The notes under the pieces are model-generated. The model made no database searches and was not told the DNA's origin. It saw only the letters and a program-made list of their open reading frames with translations. DNA of 64,000 nt from Rhizobium sp. BK650 (GTDB lineage: Bacteria > Pseudomonadota > Alphaproteobacteria > Rhizobiales > Rhizobiaceae), in contig NZ_JACIBK010000016.1 in NCBI RefSeq assembly GCF_014195325.1, positions 62,001-126,000 on the forward strand, read 5' to 3'. The position numbers were made by a program, and so were the translations under genes. Each line of letters opens with the position of its first letter. The stretch's first letter is position 1. Positions 19,133 to 29,500 of this stretch are shown piece after piece.

Positions 19133-20095
19133 ATGAACCTCATGCGTACTGCCATGTTGCTTGCCTTCATGACGGCGCTTTTCATGTTTGTCGGTTTTTT
19201 GATCGGGGGCCGAAGCGGCATGATGATCGCCTTTCTCATCGCTGCCGGCATGAATTTCTTCTCCTATTGGAATGCGGACCGGATGGTGTTGTCGGCCTAT
19301 CGCGCCCAGGAGGTCGATGAGCGCAACGCCCCGGAATTCTATCGGATCGTGCGTGATCTCGCCCGGAATGCCGGTCTGCCAATGCCGAAGGTTTATCTCT
19401 ACGACAGCCCTCAGCCGAATGCTTTTGCGACTGGCCGCAATCCGGAAAATGCCGCGGTTGCCGCTTCGACCGGCTTGCTTTCTGCTCTTTCGCCGGAAGA
19501 GGTGGCAGGCGTGATGGCGCATGAGCTGGCCCACGTCCAGAACCGCGACACGCTGACAATGACGATCACCGCCACGCTTGCCGGTGCGATCTCCATGCTC
19601 GGCAATTTCGCGTTCTTCTTTGGCGGGAATCGCGAGAATAATAACAATCCCCTGGGCTTCGTCGGTGTGCTTGTCGCGATGATCGTGGCCCCGCTTGCCG
19701 CCATGCTGGTGCAGATGGCAATCAGCCGTACGCGCGAATATTCAGCCGACAGGCGAGGCGCTGAGATCTGCGGCAATCCTTTGTGGCTCGCTTCGGCGCT
19801 TGGCAAGATTGCCCGCGGCGCGGCGCATGTGCCGAACTATGATGCGGAGCGCAATCCGGCCACCGCGCACATGTTCATCATCAATCCGCTCTCAGGCGAG
19901 CGCATGGACAATCTGTTTTCGACCCATCCGGCCACTGAAAACCGTATTGCGGCCCTGCAGGAAATGGCGCGGGGAGCCTTCAACGTCTCGACGCCGCCGG
20001 TTCGCGCTGCTAATCCCACCCGCAAATCGCGCTCGGTCCCGAATACGGGTTTAGGCCGCGGTGACTCGCAACCGCCGAAGGGTCCGTGGTCTTGA
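19133..20095 (+). CDS. htpX: membrane zinc metalloprotease HtpX
   Basis: An inner-membrane M48 protease for membrane protein quality control, 320 residues. Two N-terminal membrane helices lie at about residues 5-24 and 28-45. The zinc motif HELAH occurs in VMAHELAHVQNRDT at about 130, and two more membrane segments follow (about 143-160 and 178-197). The third zinc ligand Glu lies in the SRTREYSADRRGAE block. The C-terminal 35 residues are basic and Pro-rich. The stop overlaps the start of rsmB, indicating coupling. Confidence 0.95.
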   Translation: MNLMRTAMLLAFMTALFMFVGFLIGGRSGMMIAFLIAAGMNFFSYWNADRMVLSAYRAQEVDERNAPEFYRIVRDLARNAGLPMPKVYLYDSPQPNAFATGRNPENAAVAASTGLLSALSPEEVAGVMAHELAHVQNRDTLTMTITATLAGAISMLGNFAFFFGGNRENNNNPLGFVGVLVAMIVAPLAAMLVQMAISRTREYSADRRGAEICGNPLWLASALGKIARGAAHVPNYDAERNPATAHMFIINPLSGERMDNLFSTHPATENRIAALQEMARGAFNVSTPPVRAANPTRKSRSVPNTGLGRGDSQPPKGPWS

Positions 20096-21474
20096 ATTCA
20101 GACGGCAAGAAGAATCCAGTTCGCAAACATAAGCCTTCCGCAGAACGCTCAGCATCGGCGCCGGTAAAACCCGGCCTGCCGACACGTGCCGCTGCCGCCA
20201 AAATCCTTTCAGCCGTCGTCGACCGGAAACTGTCCCTTGATGGCGCGCTCGATCATGAACATGGAAATCCGGCCTACAAGGCGCTTGGGGAAAGCGATCG
20301 GGCGCTGGTGCGCGCGATCCTGAACACGACGCTCCGGCATCTGCCGCGCATCGACGCGGCCATTGCTTCACTTCTTGAAACGCCGTTGCCGGAAGGGGCT
20401 CGCGCGCTTCATCATGTCCTTGCCGTCGGCGCCGCACAAATCCTCTATCTTGATGTTCCCGATCACTCGGCCGTCGATCTTGCCGTCGAACAGGCCAATC
20501 AGGATCCACGCAATCGTCGTTTTGCGAAGCTCGTCAATGCCATCCTCCGTCGTCTCAGCCGCGAGAAGGAGCGCATCCTTGCTGATGTTGCAACCATTCC
20601 GCCGATGCCTGCCTGGTTCGTGGAGCGGCTCGCGAATGCCTATGGGCGAGATGCCGCGCTTGCCATTTCCGAATCACAGCTCGAGCCAGCAGCCATTGAT
20701 CTGACCGTGAAATCCGATGCCGAGGGTTGGGCGCGCCGTTTGAATGGCGCTGTGCTTCCGACCGGTGGCGTGCGGCTTTCCGCTTTCGAAGGCAGCATTC
20801 CCTCGCTCGAAGGGTTTGAAGAGGGCGAATGGTGGGTTCAGGATGCGGCTGCGAGTATCCCCGCGAAGCTCTTTGGTGATCTCACTGGCAAACGTGTTGC
20901 CGACCTCTGCGCTGCGCCAGGCGGCAAGACCGCACAGCTCATCCTTGCCGGCGGAAGAGTGACTGCGATCGACCAATCCGAGAACCGATTGAAGCGGTTG
21001 CGTTCCAACCTGGGGCGGCTTGGCCTTGAGGCCGAAACGATTGCGGTAGATCTGACGAAATTCGAACCGCCCGAATGCTTCGACGCGATCCTGCTCGACG
21101 CGCCCTGCTCATCGACGGGCACGACCCGCCGTCATCCCGACGTGCTCTGGACGAAGGGACCTGAGGATATCGCCAAGCTTGCGGTACTGCAGGAACGCCT
21201 TCTGCGCCATGCCATTACGCTTCTGAACTCCGGCGGCTTGCTCGTCTTCTCCAACTGCTCGCTCGATCCGCAGGAAGGTGAAGAGGTCGTGGCGCGCATT
21301 CTGGAAGATGTGAAGGGGGTTGAACGTGTGCCGATCGACGCAGGAAGATGGCCAGGCATGAGCCAGGCGATTACACCGCTGGGCGAGTTTCGCACCCTTC
21401 CCACAATGCTGGATATGCCTGATTTGGCGTCGGGCCTTGATGGCTTCTACGCTGCGGTGCTCAGGCGCAACTAA
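20086..21474 (+). CDS. rsmB: 16S rRNA (cytosine967-C5)-methyltransferase RsmB
   Basis: A SAM-dependent rRNA m5C methyltransferase, 462 residues from a GTG at 20086; a TTG at 20092 is an alternative. An N-terminal NusB-like RNA-binding domain covers about residues 30-160. The SAM motif VADLCAAPGGKTAQL, the DAPCSSTGTTRRHPD motif with one catalytic Cys and the second Cys in FSNCSLDPQEGEE are present. It overlaps htpX by 10 bases. Weak conservation in the first 28 basic residues leaves the start open. Confidence 0.9.
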   Translation: MVLNSDGKKNPVRKHKPSAERSASAPVKPGLPTRAAAAKILSAVVDRKLSLDGALDHEHGNPAYKALGESDRALVRAILNTTLRHLPRIDAAIASLLETPLPEGARALHHVLAVGAAQILYLDVPDHSAVDLAVEQANQDPRNRRFAKLVNAILRRLSREKERILADVATIPPMPAWFVERLANAYGRDAALAISESQLEPAAIDLTVKSDAEGWARRLNGAVLPTGGVRLSAFEGSIPSLEGFEEGEWWVQDAAASIPAKLFGDLTGKRVADLCAAPGGKTAQLILAGGRVTAIDQSENRLKRLRSNLGRLGLEAETIAVDLTKFEPPECFDAILLDAPCSSTGTTRRHPDVLWTKGPEDIAKLAVLQERLLRHAITLLNSGGLLVFSNCSLDPQEGEEVVARILEDVKGVERVPIDAGRWPGMSQAITPLGEFRTLPTMLDMPDLASGLDGFYAAVLRRN

Positions 21475-21576
21475 GCACCATTATATTCCAATTTCATCAC
21501 AAAATAATACACCGTGGCTAATGAAATCAGTCGCGATTCATCTATTCTTAACCACGAGGGTCAATAGACAATTGAT

Positions 21577-23244
21577 ATGCAGTCCGGTCGGCGTCTTGCG
21601 AGCATGTATGTTCGAGAAGCTTGGCGGCGCGGTGCGCGCCGTGCCGCACTTCTGCGTTTGCGTTTCTCGCGCCATGCTATCCCGGTGCCGGAACGCCTGA
21701 TCGTCGCGCCGACGGATCTCAGAGGCGTCGATTCACATGTTGCCGAAGAAATCATAGATGGGCGCTTTCCGCTTGCCGGGCGTATGCTGGAAACCGGCGG
21801 AAAGTCCCCTTTCACGTTGCCCCTCCCCTCACGCGCTTTCGCGATCAGGCTCCACAGTTTCGGCTGGTTGCGGCACATGCGGGCGAACAAGAGCGAACAG
21901 GGGTCGGCCGTTGCTCGCATGATCGTCGATAGTTGGCTCTCGATCCACGGAGGCCGGATTGAGGGCATCGCCTGGGAGACCGATGTCGTGTCGCAGCGCG
22001 TCATCGCCTGGCTGTCGCATTCTCCTGTTGTCCTGCAGAATGCAGATCGCGGTTTCTATCGCCGCTTCATGAAATCGCTGGCATTTCATATCCGCTATCT
22101 GCGGCGCATGGCGCCTTATTCGGCGGGCGAAGTCCGCTTCCGTCTTCGCATAGCGCTTGCGACGGCGTCTGTCGCCATGCCGGTGCGGGCTTCGACGGTG
22201 CGGCGAGCAGCGCAGGCGCTTGATCGTGAATTCGATAGCCAGATTCTGCCTGATGGAGGCCATATTTCTCGCAATCCGCGCGTAGGGCTGGAGCTGTTGC
22301 TCGACCTGCTGCCGCTGAGACAAACCTACGTGAATCTCGGTCACGACCTGCCGCAGAAGCTGATCTCCGGTATCGACCGCATGTATCCCGCCCTGCGCTT
22401 CTTCCGACATCAGGATGGCGATCTGGCGCTCTTCAACGGTGCGACGTCCACGCTGGCAGACGAGCTGATGTCTGTACTGCGCTATGACGAGACCGCGGGC
22501 CAGCCGTTCAAGGCACTGCCGCATTCGCGCTATCAGCGGCTTGCGGCTGGCAAGACGGTGATCATCGCTGATACCGGCCCGCCCTCGCCCGCCTGCTTCA
22601 GAACAGCCCATGCAGGCAGCCTTTCCTTCGAAATGTCCTCCGGCCGTTACCGCTTCATCGTCAACTCAGGATCACCGAAATTCGCAGGCCAACGTTACGT
22701 ACAGATGGCCCGCACGACGGCTGCCCATTCCACCGTCGTTCTAAACGATACGTCCTCAAGTCGTTTTTCACCTTCGGCTTTTCTGGCTCATATGATGACG
22801 GAGCCGGTCGAAACGGTAGCGGCTGAGCGTGTGGAGACCGAGGACGGCCGCGAAGGTATCAAGGCGAGACACGACGGCTATCTCGATCCCTTCGGTGTCA
22901 TCCATGAGAGGGAGCTGACGCTGAATGCCGCCGGTTCCATCGTGACTGGTATGGACCGTTTCTTGACGGATGACCGATATCACAGCGAAGGCCCACTGCG
23001 GGCCGTTGCCCGCTTCCACATCCATCCCTCTATAGTGCCGCGGCAAAATGATACGGAATCGGTGTTGCTGACGGCACCGGATGGTGAAAGCTGGCTCTTT
23101 TCCTCTCCGGGCAACGAAGTGCTGATTTCGGAAGATATTTTCTTTGCCGACAGCGCCGGCATCAGCAGCTCGGACCAGATCGAGATCGGCTTCGATCTCG
23201 CGGAAAAACCCGAAATTCGCTGGTTTTTATCACGCAAGGGCTAA
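21577..23244 (+). CDS. heparinase II/III family protein
   Basis: A 555-residue protein with an N-terminal alpha-helical toroid-like half and a C-terminal heparinase II/III beta-sandwich domain (about residues 330-530, containing SFEMSSGRYRFIVNSGSPKF and ARTTAAHSTVVLNDTSSS). Family members are polysaccharide lyases acting on uronic acid polymers. No clear Sec signal peptide is seen. The gene lies between rsmB and purH, an order I recall as common in rhizobia. The substrate is not predictable; envelope or exopolysaccharide turnover is a guess. Confidence 0.85.
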   Translation: MQSGRRLASMYVREAWRRGARRAALLRLRFSRHAIPVPERLIVAPTDLRGVDSHVAEEIIDGRFPLAGRMLETGGKSPFTLPLPSRAFAIRLHSFGWLRHMRANKSEQGSAVARMIVDSWLSIHGGRIEGIAWETDVVSQRVIAWLSHSPVVLQNADRGFYRRFMKSLAFHIRYLRRMAPYSAGEVRFRLRIALATASVAMPVRASTVRRAAQALDREFDSQILPDGGHISRNPRVGLELLLDLLPLRQTYVNLGHDLPQKLISGIDRMYPALRFFRHQDGDLALFNGATSTLADELMSVLRYDETAGQPFKALPHSRYQRLAAGKTVIIADTGPPSPACFRTAHAGSLSFEMSSGRYRFIVNSGSPKFAGQRYVQMARTTAAHSTVVLNDTSSSRFSPSAFLAHMMTEPVETVAAERVETEDGREGIKARHDGYLDPFGVIHERELTLNAAGSIVTGMDRFLTDDRYHSEGPLRAVARFHIHPSIVPRQNDTESVLLTAPDGESWLFSSPGNEVLISEDIFFADSAGISSSDQIEIGFDLAEKPEIRWFLSRKG

Positions 23245-23340
23245 AGCATTTCCATTTTATCTGAATATGGAAATGCTTTAGCTATTTGCTTTCGTGCAAT
23301 TCCCAACGCAAAACCGATGCACACTTTTGCTGGAATTGCT
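23241..23340. repeat. composite inverted-repeat element upstream of purH
   Basis: A perfect 15-bp inverted repeat lies at 23241-23255 and 23267-23281 (CTAAAGCATTTCCAT and its complement) and overlaps the last codons of the heparinase gene. A second nested one follows: GCAATTCC/GGAATTGC (23296-23303, 23332-23339) enclosing GCAAAA/TTTTGC (23308-23313, 23325-23330). The layout resembles a family of short mosaic intergenic repeats I recall from Rhizobiaceae genomes. It may also end heparinase transcription. Confidence 0.6.
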
Positions 23341-23436
23341 TCGGCGGCTGTTTGCGCTGGCTCCAAGCTGTGCTAACGCGGCCCCATCAAACGTCCCTTG
23401 CCCGGATGTCTCCCGAAGCCCGAAAGGAGAAGGTTC

Positions 23437-25053
23437 ATGGCCGTCATTTCCAAGAAGATCCCCGCCCCTGACAAGATCGAGATCAAGACCGCGCTGCTTT
23501 CTGTCTTCGACAAGACCGGCATCATCGAACTTGCTCGCGCGCTTTCGGCGCGTGGCGTGCGTTTGCTGTCGACCGGCGGCACCTACAAGGCGATTGCGGC
23601 CGAAGGTCTTGCGGTGACCGACGTCTCCGAGGTGACGCAGTTCCCGGAGATCATGGATGGCCGCGTGAAGACGCTGCATCCCAAAGTGCATGGCGGCCTC
23701 CTGGCGATCCGCGACGATGCCGAGCACCAGGAAGCCATGAAGGCGCACGGCATCGACGGCATCGACCTGCTTGTCGTCAACCTCTATCCCTTTGAAGACG
23801 TGCGCGCTGCCGGCGGCGATTATCCCACGACGGTCGAGAATATCGATATCGGCGGTCCGGCGATGATCCGTGCTTCGGCCAAGAACCACGCCTATGTCAC
23901 TGTCATTACCGATCCCGCCGATTATACCGAGCTGACGGAACAGCTTTCGGCTAATACCGGCAAAACGGCCTATGCTTTCCGCCAGCGAATGGCGGCCAAG
24001 GCCTATGCGCGCACCGCCGCTTATGATGCTGCGATCTCCAACTGGTTTGCCGAAGCGCTGTCCATCGATACTCCGCGCTATCGCACCATTGGGGGCGTAC
24101 TGAAGGAAGAGATGCGCTACGGCGAGAACCCGCACCAGAAGGCTGCTTTCTACGTGACCGGCGAAAAACGTCCGGGTGTTTCGACGGCGGTTCTGCTGCA
24201 GGGCAAGCAGCTTTCCTACAACAATATCAACGATACCGACGCGGCCTATGAACTGGTCGCCGAGTTCCTGCCGGAGAAGTCGCCGGCCTGCGCCATCATC
24301 AAGCATGCCAACCCCTGCGGCGTTGCGACCGGACCAACTCTTCTCGAAGCCTATAAGCGGGCGCTTGCCTGCGATTCAGTCTCTGCTTTCGGTGGCATCA
24401 TCGCGCTGAACCAGACCCTCGATGCCGAAACAGCCGAAGAGATTATCAAGCTTTTCACCGAAGTTATCATCGCTCCCGATGTCACCGACGAGGCGAAGGC
24501 GATCGTTGCCCGCAAGCCGAACCTGCGTCTGCTTTCGGCTGGCGGCCTTCCTGATGCGCGTGCGGCCGGAATCACCGCCAAGACGGTGTCCGGTGGCCTG
24601 CTCGTGCAGAGCCGTGACAATGGCATGGTCGAAGATCTCGAGCTCAAGGTCGTTACCAACCGTGCGCCGACGGCCCAGGAACTCGAAGACATGAAGTTCG
24701 CCTTCAAGGTCGGCAAGCATGTGAAGTCGAATGCCGTCGTTTACGCCAAGGACGGCCAGACGGCTGGCATCGGCGCCGGCCAGATGAGCCGTGTCGATTC
24801 CGCCCGTATCGCGGCGCTAAAGGCTGATGAGGCTGCTAAGGCTCTTGGGCTCGCCATTCCAATGACACGGGGTTCGGCCGTCGCCTCCGAGGCTTTCCTG
24901 CCCTTTGCTGACGGTCTGCTGTCGATGATTGCTGCCGGCGCCACCGCCGTCATCCAGCCCGGCGGTTCGATGCGCGATCAGGAGGTGATCGACGCAGCAA
25001 ACGAACACAATGTCGCGATGGTCTTTACTGGCATGCGCCATTTCCGCCACTGA
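23437..25053 (+). CDS. purH: bifunctional AICAR formyltransferase / IMP cyclohydrolase
   Basis: It performs the last two steps of purine synthesis to IMP. The protein is 538 residues from the ATG at 23437, which has AAGGAGAAGG just upstream; an earlier in-frame TTG at 23398 is not credible. The N-terminal cyclohydrolase (MGS-like) domain covers about residues 15-160 (LLSTGGTYKA, GGPAMIRASAKNH). The transformylase half contains RYGENPHQKAAFY, KHANPCGVATG and AFGGIIALN. It ends MVFTGMRHFRH as in the family. Confidence 0.97.
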   Translation: MAVISKKIPAPDKIEIKTALLSVFDKTGIIELARALSARGVRLLSTGGTYKAIAAEGLAVTDVSEVTQFPEIMDGRVKTLHPKVHGGLLAIRDDAEHQEAMKAHGIDGIDLLVVNLYPFEDVRAAGGDYPTTVENIDIGGPAMIRASAKNHAYVTVITDPADYTELTEQLSANTGKTAYAFRQRMAAKAYARTAAYDAAISNWFAEALSIDTPRYRTIGGVLKEEMRYGENPHQKAAFYVTGEKRPGVSTAVLLQGKQLSYNNINDTDAAYELVAEFLPEKSPACAIIKHANPCGVATGPTLLEAYKRALACDSVSAFGGIIALNQTLDAETAEEIIKLFTEVIIAPDVTDEAKAIVARKPNLRLLSAGGLPDARAAGITAKTVSGGLLVQSRDNGMVEDLELKVVTNRAPTAQELEDMKFAFKVGKHVKSNAVVYAKDGQTAGIGAGQMSRVDSARIAALKADEAAKALGLAIPMTRGSAVASEAFLPFADGLLSMIAAGATAVIQPGGSMRDQEVIDAANEHNVAMVFTGMRHFRH

Positions 25054-25068
25054 GCGGAACAACCAGTT

Positions 25069-25098
25069 CGTCCCTCGGAGTCTCGCAGCCGGGGGACG
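25069..25098 (+). terminator. possible purH terminator
   Basis: CGTCCC-T-CGG (25069-25078) pairs with CCG-G-GGGACG (25089-25098). It lies between the converging purH and transporter stops. It lacks a U-run, so intrinsic termination is uncertain. Confidence 0.4.
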
Positions 25099-26484
25099 TT
25101 ACCCTCGATCCGCCGGATAGGGTGTGCGGATCAACAGTACCAAGCCTCCTGCCAGGAACAGGATCAGGGTCGACATGCCGAGATGCGCCGACCCGGTCAA
25201 ATAGGTCACGATCGAAAACAGCAGCGTTGCCATGAAGCTCGTGGCCCGGCCGGAGAGCGCATAGATGCCAAAATAACGGCCGGCTTCGTCAAGGCTGACG
25301 CTGCGCGCCAGATAGGAGCGCGACGAAGCCTGCACCGGTCCGAAAGCCAGACCGATCAGCAGGCCGTAGAGGATATAGGCCTTTTCCGCAGCGGTACCGA
25401 AGAGGCCGCCGCTGTCAACATTCGAAAGTGGCATCAGACCGAAGAAGGTGTAGCCGCGGCCCGTTGAAATAATACCGATTGTGGCCAGCAGCAGCATGCT
25501 AAGGCTGATGACAACGGTCGCCTTCGAGCCAATGCCTTTGTCAATCCGGCCGGCGATCAGGCAGCCGAGGATCGCGACCACGTTGAGAATGATCCCATAG
25601 ATGCCGATCTCGATCGTCGCCCAGCCGAACATGCCCGCCGCGAAAGCGCCGCCAAGGATCAGCAGGCCGTTGACGCCATCCTGATAGATCATTCGGGCAA
25701 TGAGGAAGGTGAGGATACCTCGACGTGTCTTTAGTTCGCCCAGCGTGTTGCGCAATTCCCTGAGGCCGAAGCGCACGGCAAAGCCGAAAGGCAGGCCTTT
25801 GCGGGCATCCGGCGTGAAGAAGAACATCGGCAGGATGAAGATCAGATACCAGACCGCCGAGATTGGACCGGTGATGCGCGCGTCCTCGCCAGTATGGGGA
25901 TCGAGGCCGAAGAGCGGATCGAGGCCCAGAATGGTCTTGCCGCTTTCCGGACTGCCGGCCAGCAGGGCCACGACGGCGATCAGCACGATCATGCCGCCGA
26001 GATAACCGAGACCCCAGGCAGTGTTGGAAAGCTTGCCGACCTCATCCTTGCTGACGAGGCGCGGCATCATTGAATCGTTGAAGACGATTGAAAACTCTGC
26101 CGAAATCGAGGCGAGGATCATGAACACGATGGGGTAGATGATCGGCGAGCCGGGGGCCGCGAACCACAGGCAGACGAGGCTGACGATCTTGATAACGGCA
26201 AAAAAGGCAATCCAGGGTTTGCGCGCACCGGATTGGTCGGCAATAGAGCCCAGAATGGGAGACAGGATGGCGATGATAACAGAGGAGATCGTCGCCATGT
26301 TGCTCCACATCGTCTGGGCGGCAATGGGATCAGCCGTCAGCCGTGAGACGAAGTAAGGACCGAAAATAAACGTCGTCACCACGGTGAAGAAAGGCTGGGC
26401 TGCCCAGTCGAAGAGCATCCAGCCCCATATGCCCTTCTCCGTAGCTTTCGGCGGCTGCGTGCCTGTCCAGTCAATGCGATTCAA
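25099..26484 (-). CDS. UMF1-type major facilitator superfamily transporter
   Basis: A 461-residue membrane protein with about 12 hydrophobic segments. The N-terminal WGWMLFDWAAQPFFTVVTTFIFGPYF text is typical of the UMF1/Atg22-like branch of the MFS. The substrate is unknown; related proteins are linked to amino acid or general efflux. The start is TTG, with GGAG in the 3' arm of a hairpin (26487-26510) that separates it from the upstream glutamate dehydrogenase stop 30 bases away. It may be co-transcribed with that gene. Confidence 0.85.
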   Translation of the reverse strand: MNRIDWTGTQPPKATEKGIWGWMLFDWAAQPFFTVVTTFIFGPYFVSRLTADPIAAQTMWSNMATISSVIIAILSPILGSIADQSGARKPWIAFFAVIKIVSLVCLWFAAPGSPIIYPIVFMILASISAEFSIVFNDSMMPRLVSKDEVGKLSNTAWGLGYLGGMIVLIAVVALLAGSPESGKTILGLDPLFGLDPHTGEDARITGPISAVWYLIFILPMFFFTPDARKGLPFGFAVRFGLRELRNTLGELKTRRGILTFLIARMIYQDGVNGLLILGGAFAAGMFGWATIEIGIYGIILNVVAILGCLIAGRIDKGIGSKATVVISLSMLLLATIGIISTGRGYTFFGLMPLSNVDSGGLFGTAAEKAYILYGLLIGLAFGPVQASSRSYLARSVSLDEAGRYFGIYALSGRATSFMATLLFSIVTYLTGSAHLGMSTLILFLAGGLVLLIRTPYPADRG

Positions 26485-26486
26485 GC

Positions 26487-26510
26487 GTCCGCTCCTTTTT
26501 TGGAGCGGAC
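26487..26510 (-). promoter_or_regulatory. hairpin covering the ribosome site of the UMF1 transporter
   Basis: GTCCGCTCC (26487-26495) and GGAGCGGAC (26502-26510) form a perfect 9-bp stem with a 6-base A loop on the minus strand. The GGAG in the second arm as transcribed is the only ribosome site for the TTG start at 26484. It can act as a partial terminator for the upstream gene or mask the ribosome site. Confidence 0.5.
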
Positions 26511-26514
26511 TGTC

Positions 26515-29500
26515 TCATCTCGCCCGGTCGCGCGCAAGGTCGGTCAGTATGCCGGCGGCGACAGTGATGCGTGCGAGGTTTGGATCGGCGCCGTCGCTGA
26601 GGCTTGCGAGCTCCTCGACGATGCGGTTGATGCGGATCCTGTCCTGTGCATGCCAGGCCTGGACCGGCCGTTTCTCCTTGCCGTGATCTGAAAGCGCGGA
26701 GATCACGATATCGCGACGGGCACTGGCGATTTGATCGATGCTGCGGGCAAGCGCGAGGTTTTCGTAGTGATCCGAGGTGACAATGCGGTTGCCGGCAGCA
26801 AGCAGCCGGCCGACGCGGAAGGTCTGCGTGAAGGCAAAGTAGTTTTCGGCAGCACGCGTCAGCGTTTCCCCGGTCCTCTCGGCGATCTGCATGATTTCCG
26901 GCACGAGGGCGAAGGTCGGAAGAGCAGTGATTTCAGCGGCGAGTTTTTCCGGCAGGCCGGCCTGTTGATAATCCTGCCGGCGTGCCGCGACATCGGTTCC
27001 AGCCTGATCGGCAAAGACGGGCTTGAGTTTTTTCAATGCTGCCTGCAGCCGGCTAATGATTTCTGCCAAATCGCCCTTGGTCATGCCGGTCTTCAGCAGC
27101 AGGCGTGTCAATACCACGAAGCTGTTGCCGATCTCTTCGTAGACCCTGTTCTGAACTTCACCGGTTACCTTGTTGTCCAAGGCGTCCGTTTCCGCCCATA
27201 GTCGATTGAGATCGAAGCCGTCGCGAGCGACGATCGCGGCACGCACGACTTCGGGAGCGGAGGCAGCGGTGGCATCCATCATGGTTACGACAAAGCCCGG
27301 CCCGCCGCGATTGATCGCCTCGTTTGCGAGCACGGTCGCGATGATTTCCCGCTTCAATCGGTGGCTGTCGATGTCGGATGCGTTGGATTTCTGCATCTTG
27401 GCAGGGAAGTAATTGAACAGCGTGCCAACGAAATACGGATCGTCAGGCAACTCGCTGGCGATTACCGCATCGAAGAGCACGATCTTAGCGTAGGAGAGCA
27501 ACACGCCGATTTCAGGGCGCGTCAGCGGCTTGCCGGCAGTATAGCGCTCGGACATGGTAGCATCGTCGGGCAGCGTTTCCACCTTGCGGTTCAATTGTCC
27601 GGCTGCTTCCAGAACGCTCATGAAACGGCTGAGCTCAAGGCCGTTCGCAGTCCCCTTGCGGGCTGTGAGCGAGATTGCCAGAGACTGCAGGTAGTTGTTG
27701 CGCAGCACGAGGCTTGCCACTTCGTCGGTCATGCTACGGAGAAGCTGGTCGCGTTTGGCGCGGCTGAGCCGCTGCTCATGCATGGCATTTGCCAGGGCGA
27801 TCTTGATGTTGACCTCGACGTCGGAGGTGTTGACACCGGCAGAATTGTCGATTGCGTCGGAATTGCTGCGGCCACCCTTAAGGCCATAGGCAATGCGGCC
27901 CTTCTGGGTAACGCCGAGGTTGGCACCTTCGCCGATCACCTTAGCGCGCACTTCGTCGGCCGTAATGCGGATCGGGTCGTTGGCGCGATCGCCGACGTCG
28001 GTATCGGTCTCCGATGCCGCCTTTACATAGGTGCCGATGCCGCCGAACCAGAGAAGATCGACAGGGCTCTTCAGGATTGCCGTCATGATTTCGAAGGGCG
28101 TGGCGGCGGCTTTGTCGATGCCGATTGCAGTCACGGCCTCCGGCGTCAGAGTGACCGACTTTGCGGAGCGCGAAATGATCATGGCGCCCTTCGAAAGGAC
28201 GGACTTGTCGAAATCCTGCCAACTCGAGCGCGGCAGGTTAAAGAGACGCTGGCGCTCGGCGAGCGTCCTTTCCATGTCTGGATCGGGATCAATGAAGATA
28301 TCGCGGTGGTCGAAGGCGGCCAGCAGCCTGATTTTTGGCGAGAGCAGCATGCCGTTGCCGAAAACGTCGCCCGACATATCGCCGACGCCCGCTACCGTGA
28401 AGGGCGTCGTCTGAATGTCGATATCCATTTCGCGGAAGTGGCGTTTCACCGTTTCCCAGGCGCCACGAGCGGTAATGCCCATCTTTTTATGGTCGTAGCC
28501 AGCCGAGCCGCCCGAGGCAAAGGCATCGTCCAGCCAGAAACCGGCTTCCTGGGCGAGCGCATTGGCGGTGTCGGAGAAGGTCGCTGTGCCCTTGTCTGCT
28601 GCGACGACGAAATATGGATCATCGCCATCGAGCCGGACCGTGTCCTTGGGGGGGACGACATCGGTGCCGGAAATGTTGTCGGTGATGGAGAGTAGCGTAC
28701 GGATATAGGTCTTATAAGCTTCCCGGCCCGCGTTGAAGATCTCTTCGCGGCTGCCGCCGGCCGGCAGTTTTCTTGGATAAAATCCGCCTTTGGCACCGAC
28801 AGGCACGATCACGGCGTTCTTGACCTGCTGTGCCTTCACGAGGCCCAGAACCTCGGTGCGGTAGTCCTCGGCGCGGTCCGACCAGCGCAGGCCGCCGCGG
28901 GCAACGCGGCCGAAGCGCAGATGCACGCCTTCCACTTCGACGCCGTAGACAAAGATTTCGCGGAACGGCTTCGGCTCCGGAAGACCGTCGACCAGATGCG
29001 GGTCAAGCTTGAAGGCAAGCATCGCCTTTGGTGTTCCATCGGCATTGCGGTGGAAATAGTTGGTGCGTAGCGTCGCATCGACGATGTTGACGTAGCGGCG
29101 CAGAATGCGGTCGTCATCCAAGCTCGGCACGTCGGCAAGTTCGGATTCTATAATTTCGTGCAGTTCGGCGACCTTCTTGAGCCGCACCTTTTCCGTAAGC
29201 TTTGTGTCGAGCGTGTCGTGGAAAAGGCGAAAGATCGAGGCGGCAATGCCAGGATATTTGTCGAGCGTTGCGGCGATATAAGCCTGCGAATAGGCAATGC
29301 CGGCCTGGCGGAGATAGCGCGCATAGGCACGCAGTACATTCACTTCGCGGGCCGAGAGACCGGCCGACAGGATCAGCCGGTTGAAACTGTCATTGTCGAT
29401 CGTGTCGTTGAAGGCTGCGACGAAAGCTTCTTCGAGCGGTGCGCCAAAACGTGCGAGGTCGATGTCAGCACCGCTGCGGGCCTCAAGTTCCATGTCGTGC

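Noticed and set aside
21475..21576. Regulatory element between rsmB and the heparinase gene
   Set aside because: AT-rich spacer with no repeat or hairpin worth calling.
27361..28695. 444-codon open frame opposite the glutamate dehydrogenase
   Set aside because: Antisense shadow; no recognisable domain.
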